7,296 nucleotides of DNA from Arcobacter sp. (lineage in GTDB: Bacteria; Campylobacterota; Campylobacteria; Campylobacterales; Arcobacteraceae), in the NCBI GenBank assembly GCA_016744485.1, contig JADGEG010000102.1:1-7296 (forward strand), in the 5' to 3' direction. The notes below the pieces were generated by a model. That model saw only the letters and a program-made list of their open reading frames with translations, had not been told where the DNA came from and did not search any database. Shown in pieces: positions 5,015 through 7,296 of the stretch. Each line of letters starts with the position of its first letter. The stretch's first letter is position 1. The position numbers were made by a program, and so were the translations under genes.

Positions 5015-6550
5015 TTATTCCCACTCTATAGTAGCAGGTGGTTTTGAACTTATATCATAAACTACTCTATTAATTCCTTTAACTTCATTAATAATTCTTC
5101 GTGAAATTGTTTCTAATATATCATGAGGAATATGAGAAAAAGTTGCTGTCATACCATCTGTTGCATTTACAATTCTAACACATACTGTATTATCATAAGT
5201 TCTATTATCTCCCATAACTCCAACTGATTTTACATTTAATAAAATAGTAAAAGCTTGCCATGTTTTATCATAATAGCCACTTGAGTGCAATACTTCTAAC
5301 ATAATAACATCTGCTTTTCTTAATATTTTTAAATCAGGTGTATTTACATCTCCCATAATTCTAATAGCAAGTCCTGGTCCAGGAAATGGATGTCGTCCTA
5401 TCATATCTTTTGGAAGCCCAAGCTCAAGTCCTAATAGTCTTACTTCATCTTTAAAAATTTCTCTTAATGGTTCAATTAATTCAAAAGTCATCCAATCAGG
5501 AAGACCTCCAACATTATGATGTGATTTAATAGTGTTTGAAGGACCTTTTACACTAACTGACTCAATAACATCTGTATATAGTGTACCTTGTGCTAAAAAT
5601 TCAATTCCATTGTGTTTTTTAGCTTCGATATCAAATATTTTTATAAATGTTTCACCTATTATTTTCCGTTTTATTTCAGGATCTATAATACCTTGAAGTT
5701 TCTCAAGAAATATTTCACTAGCATCAATAGTAATTAAAGGAACTCTTCTAGATTTAAACATATTTTGTACTTCTTGTGCTTCATTGGCTCTTAATAAACC
5801 ATTATTTACAAAAACACAAATGACATTATTTCCTATTGCTTCATTAAGTAGTGTAGCTACGACAGAACTATCAACTCCACCACTAACTGCACATAAAACT
5901 TTTTTATCTCCAACTGTTTGTTTTATCTTATTGATTTGTTCTTTAGCAAAAGAACCCATATTCCAAGTGCTTTCACAATTACATATATATTTTGCGAAAT
6001 TTTTAAGGATTTTATTTCCTTCGTCTGAATGATAAACTTCAGGATGAAATTGAAAAGCATAAATTCTTTCTTTTTCATTTACTATTGCAGCATAAGGAGA
6101 ATTTGCACTAGTAGCTATGATCTCAAAGCCATGTGGTAATTCATCTACTTTATCACCATGACTCATCCAAACTATTTGTTCATCAGATGTATTTTTAAAA
6201 ATACTATTCTTTTTAGTAAATTTTAATTTTGCTTTACCATATTCTTGATGATTAGCAGGAACTACAGAGCCACCAAAAAATTGTGCAATTAATTGCATAC
6301 CATAACATATTCCTAAAACTGGAATACCCAGATTAAATATTTGCTCATCTGGATGATAAGAATCTTTTGTATAAACAGATGCTGGTCCACCTGATAGTAT
6401 AATGCCACTTGGACTTCTTCTTTGAATATCTTCTATCTTTTCATTATATGGCACGATTTCAGAATAAACACCTGATTCTCTTAGTTTTCTAGCTATGATT
6501 TGAGTATATTGACTACCAAAGTCTAGTACAATAATTGGTACATGTTTCAT
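5015..6550 (-). CDS. guaA: GMP synthase (glutamine-hydrolysing)
   Basis: GuaA converts XMP to GMP using ATP and ammonia released from glutamine in its own N-terminal domain. The 511 residues are full length for the family. The class I glutamine amidotransferase domain (about 4-190) has its triad at Cys82 (GICYGMQL), His169 and Glu171 (FQFHPEV). The ATP pyrophosphatase domain follows, with SGGVDSS at 223-229. The C-terminal dimerisation domain contains HPFPGPGLAIRIMG (387-400) and ends with the characteristic TIEWE. All key residues are present. The frame is open upstream to about 6640, but I chose ATG 6550. AAAAGGA lies about 9 bases before it, MKHVPIIVLDFGSQYTQ is the normal N-terminus, and the extension would add 30 unrelated hydrophobic residues across the probable promoter. 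It lies 113 bases downstream of the solute-binding protein gene and 96 bases upstream of fur. Confidence 0.97.
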   Translation of the reverse strand: MKHVPIIVLDFGSQYTQIIARKLRESGVYSEIVPYNEKIEDIQRRSPSGIILSGGPASVYTKDSYHPDEQIFNLGIPVLGICYGMQLIAQFFGGSVVPANHQEYGKAKLKFTKKNSIFKNTSDEQIVWMSHGDKVDELPHGFEIIATSANSPYAAIVNEKERIYAFQFHPEVYHSDEGNKILKNFAKYICNCESTWNMGSFAKEQINKIKQTVGDKKVLCAVSGGVDSSVVATLLNEAIGNNVICVFVNNGLLRANEAQEVQNMFKSRRVPLITIDASEIFLEKLQGIIDPEIKRKIIGETFIKIFDIEAKKHNGIEFLAQGTLYTDVIESVSVKGPSNTIKSHHNVGGLPDWMTFELIEPLREIFKDEVRLLGLELGLPKDMIGRHPFPGPGLAIRIMGDVNTPDLKILRKADVIMLEVLHSSGYYDKTWQAFTILLNVKSVGVMGDNRTYDNTVCVRIVNATDGMTATFSHIPHDILETISRRIINEVKGINRVVYDISSKPPATIEWE

Positions 6551-6559
6551 AAATATAGA

Positions 6560-6566
6560 TTCCTTT
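6560..6566 (-). promoter_or_regulatory. Ribosome binding site that decides the guaA start
   Basis: On the minus strand AAAGGAA lies about 9 bases before ATG 6550. It selects this codon over in-frame candidates farther upstream that have no comparable site. Confidence 0.6.
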
Positions 6567-6583
6567 TGTTCAAATAAAAAGAA

Positions 6584-6612
6584 ATTGTAACCAAAAGTAT
6601 ATTTAAACTTAA
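6584..6612 (-). promoter_or_regulatory. Candidate guaA promoter
   Basis: On the minus strand TACAAT (6589 to 6584) is one base from the -10 consensus, and TTAAGT (6612 to 6607) lies 17 bases upstream as a weak -35. A start near 6578 would give a leader of about 27 bases. No GC-rich terminator hairpin is visible between the solute-binding protein stop (6664) and this site, so read-through from upstream is also possible. Confidence 0.4.
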
Positions 6613-6663
6613 TAAACATAAGAAAATAAATATAAAGCAATTAATAATATTGAAAAGTAGGCT

Positions 6664-7296
6664 TTATTTACATAAATTTTTTTTAATAAACTCATCAACT
6701 ATACTTTTAGCTTCTTTAGATTTTAAAGGTATTGCCATTGCTTGTTTGATTTTCATGAAACTTCCATCTAACACTCTTAAAGTATTATCTTTTTTTGATA
6801 AATCTATAAGAGAATCTTTTATTCCTGCTAGAACATCAATATTTTTTTCTAAAAATAAATTAACTGCCTCAGATGTTGTTGAAGATTTAATCGTTTTTGC
6901 ATATTTTAAATTACGACTTAGATATAAATCATAAGCTGCATTTTTTCCAACAGCAATTTTAATATTCTTTTGATCTACATCATTTATATTATACAAATCA
7001 GAATCATTGCGAACTAAATAAGCTCCTTCAATGATAAGATAAGGTTCTGTAAATATTATTGTTTCTTCTCTTTTAGGATCTATTGCTAAAAATGCCAAGT
7101 CCCATTTGTCTAAAGATGCAGACTCAACAACTTTATTAGCTGATTCATATTCAATAAATTCTATATGTAAATTTATTTTATTTGAAAATTTTTTAGCGAG
7201 GTTAACTGATATTCCACTTAAAACTCCACTTACTAAATTTTTTTGTGCTAAAATGACATTTCCAAGATTAATAGCAACTCTTAAATGATCCTTTGG
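6664..7296 (-). CDS. Family 3 extracellular solute-binding protein (amino-acid ABC transporter type), N-terminus cut by window edge
   Basis: The 210 visible residues form most of a periplasmic binding protein of the bacterial family 3 type, which captures amino acids or similar small polar solutes for an ABC transporter. The visible part opens with KDHLRVAINLGN, the usual first strand of lobe one, so only the signal peptide and a few residues are probably missing. It then shows SGISVNLAKKFS, KWDLAFLAIDPKREETIIFTEPY (the family's WD-x-x-P-x-R-x-x-x-I-x-F-T-x-PY block, where ligand contacts usually lie), and IEGAYLVRNDSDL. Lobe two starts near KNIKIAVGKNAAYDLYLSR. The frame is open to the window edge with no stop. 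An internal TTG (7098) would falsely give a 144-residue protein lacking lobe one. No permease or ATPase gene is visible downstream, where guaA follows, so partners must lie upstream or elsewhere. The ligand cannot be read from the sequence. Confidence 0.82.
   Translation of the reverse strand, partial: PKDHLRVAINLGNVILAQKNLVSGVLSGISVNLAKKFSNKINLHIEFIEYESANKVVESASLDKWDLAFLAIDPKREETIIFTEPYLIIEGAYLVRNDSDLYNINDVDQKNIKIAVGKNAAYDLYLSRNLKYAKTIKSSTTSEAVNLFLEKNIDVLAGIKDSLIDLSKKDNTLRVLDGSFMKIKQAMAIPLKSKEAKSIVDEFIKKNLCK

Noticed and set aside
5001..5017. AT-rich palindrome with a T-run just after guaA as a terminator
   Set aside because: AAAATT-C-AATTTT has a one-base loop and cannot form a sound hairpin. 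On the guaA transcript it is followed by mixed sequence rather than a U-run.
4776..5060. Plus-strand 94-codon frame across the start of fur and the end of guaA
   Set aside because: It is antisense to two well-supported genes and to the fur leader. Its hydrophobic composition is a by-product of AT-rich sequence.
5784..6032. Plus-strand frame inside guaA
   Set aside because: It is antisense to the ATP pyrophosphatase domain of GuaA, with no family resemblance of its own.
6551..6640. 30-residue N-terminal extension of GuaA
   Set aside because: The added residues are not part of the GMP synthase family and cover the probable promoter. ATG 6550 has a good ribosome site and the normal N-terminal sequence.
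6650..6934. Plus-strand 94-codon frame opposite the solute-binding protein
   Set aside because: It is antisense to a conserved family 3 binding-protein frame and shows no domain.
6664..7098. Short 144-residue solute-binding protein starting at TTG 7098
   Set aside because: The same frame is open and homologous to the family up to the window edge, so the TTG is an internal Leu codon, not a start.
1..7296. CRISPR arrays, tRNA or rRNA genes, insertion sequences, toxin-antitoxin pairs or defence modules
   Set aside because: No regularly spaced repeats, cloverleaf-like sequence, transposase or small paired toxin/antitoxin frames were seen. Nearly all of the window is occupied by recognisable housekeeping genes.

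Overview
The window looks like a stretch of chromosome from an AT-rich member of the Campylobacterota (Arcobacter-like or a relative). This is inferred from the very low GC, the A/T-ending codons, and proteins that match the Campylobacter/Helicobacter versions of their families. Examples are a NadE with a FGDIACAINPIG segment like that of H. pylori, and a Fur close to C. jejuni Fur. No lineage search could be run. It contains nine genes, all apparently intact except the two cut by the window edges. There are no RNA genes, insertion sequences, CRISPR arrays or phage signals, and no gene-free stretch longer than about 115 bases.

Left part (1-1548): the 5' part of tatB (Tat protein export) runs leftwards and off the edge. 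It is divergent from a rightward pair: a membrane-anchored DjlA-like co-chaperone (TerB plus C-terminal J domain) and a small Bfd-type [2Fe-2S] protein. The 83-base tatB/djlA gap holds two facing -10-like boxes that form a perfect inverted repeat.

Middle (1553-4470): a compact rightward operon of nadE (ammonia-dependent NAD synthetase), a DegT/DnrJ/EryC1/StrS-family aminotransferase-like protein, and lpxK (lipid A 4'-kinase). The gaps are 2 and 1 bases. nadE and lpxK start with TTG. The aminotransferase is the least understood gene, because the sequence around its expected PLP lysine departs from the usual family pattern.

Right part (4475-7296, all leftward): in transcription order, an amino-acid-type solute-binding protein (5' end beyond the window), guaA (GMP synthase) and fur (ferric uptake regulator). 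Only 4 bases separate the fur stop from the lpxK stop, so the two transcription units converge with no visible terminator between them. The fur leader has two TATAAT boxes inside a TTATAA-N7-TTATAA repeat, a plausible site of autoregulation.

Overall this is mostly housekeeping: cofactor and nucleotide synthesis, envelope assembly, iron control. I found no convincing new multi-gene system. The best leads are the odd aminotransferase between nadE and lpxK, the overlapping divergent promoters at tatB/djlA, and the fur leader repeats.
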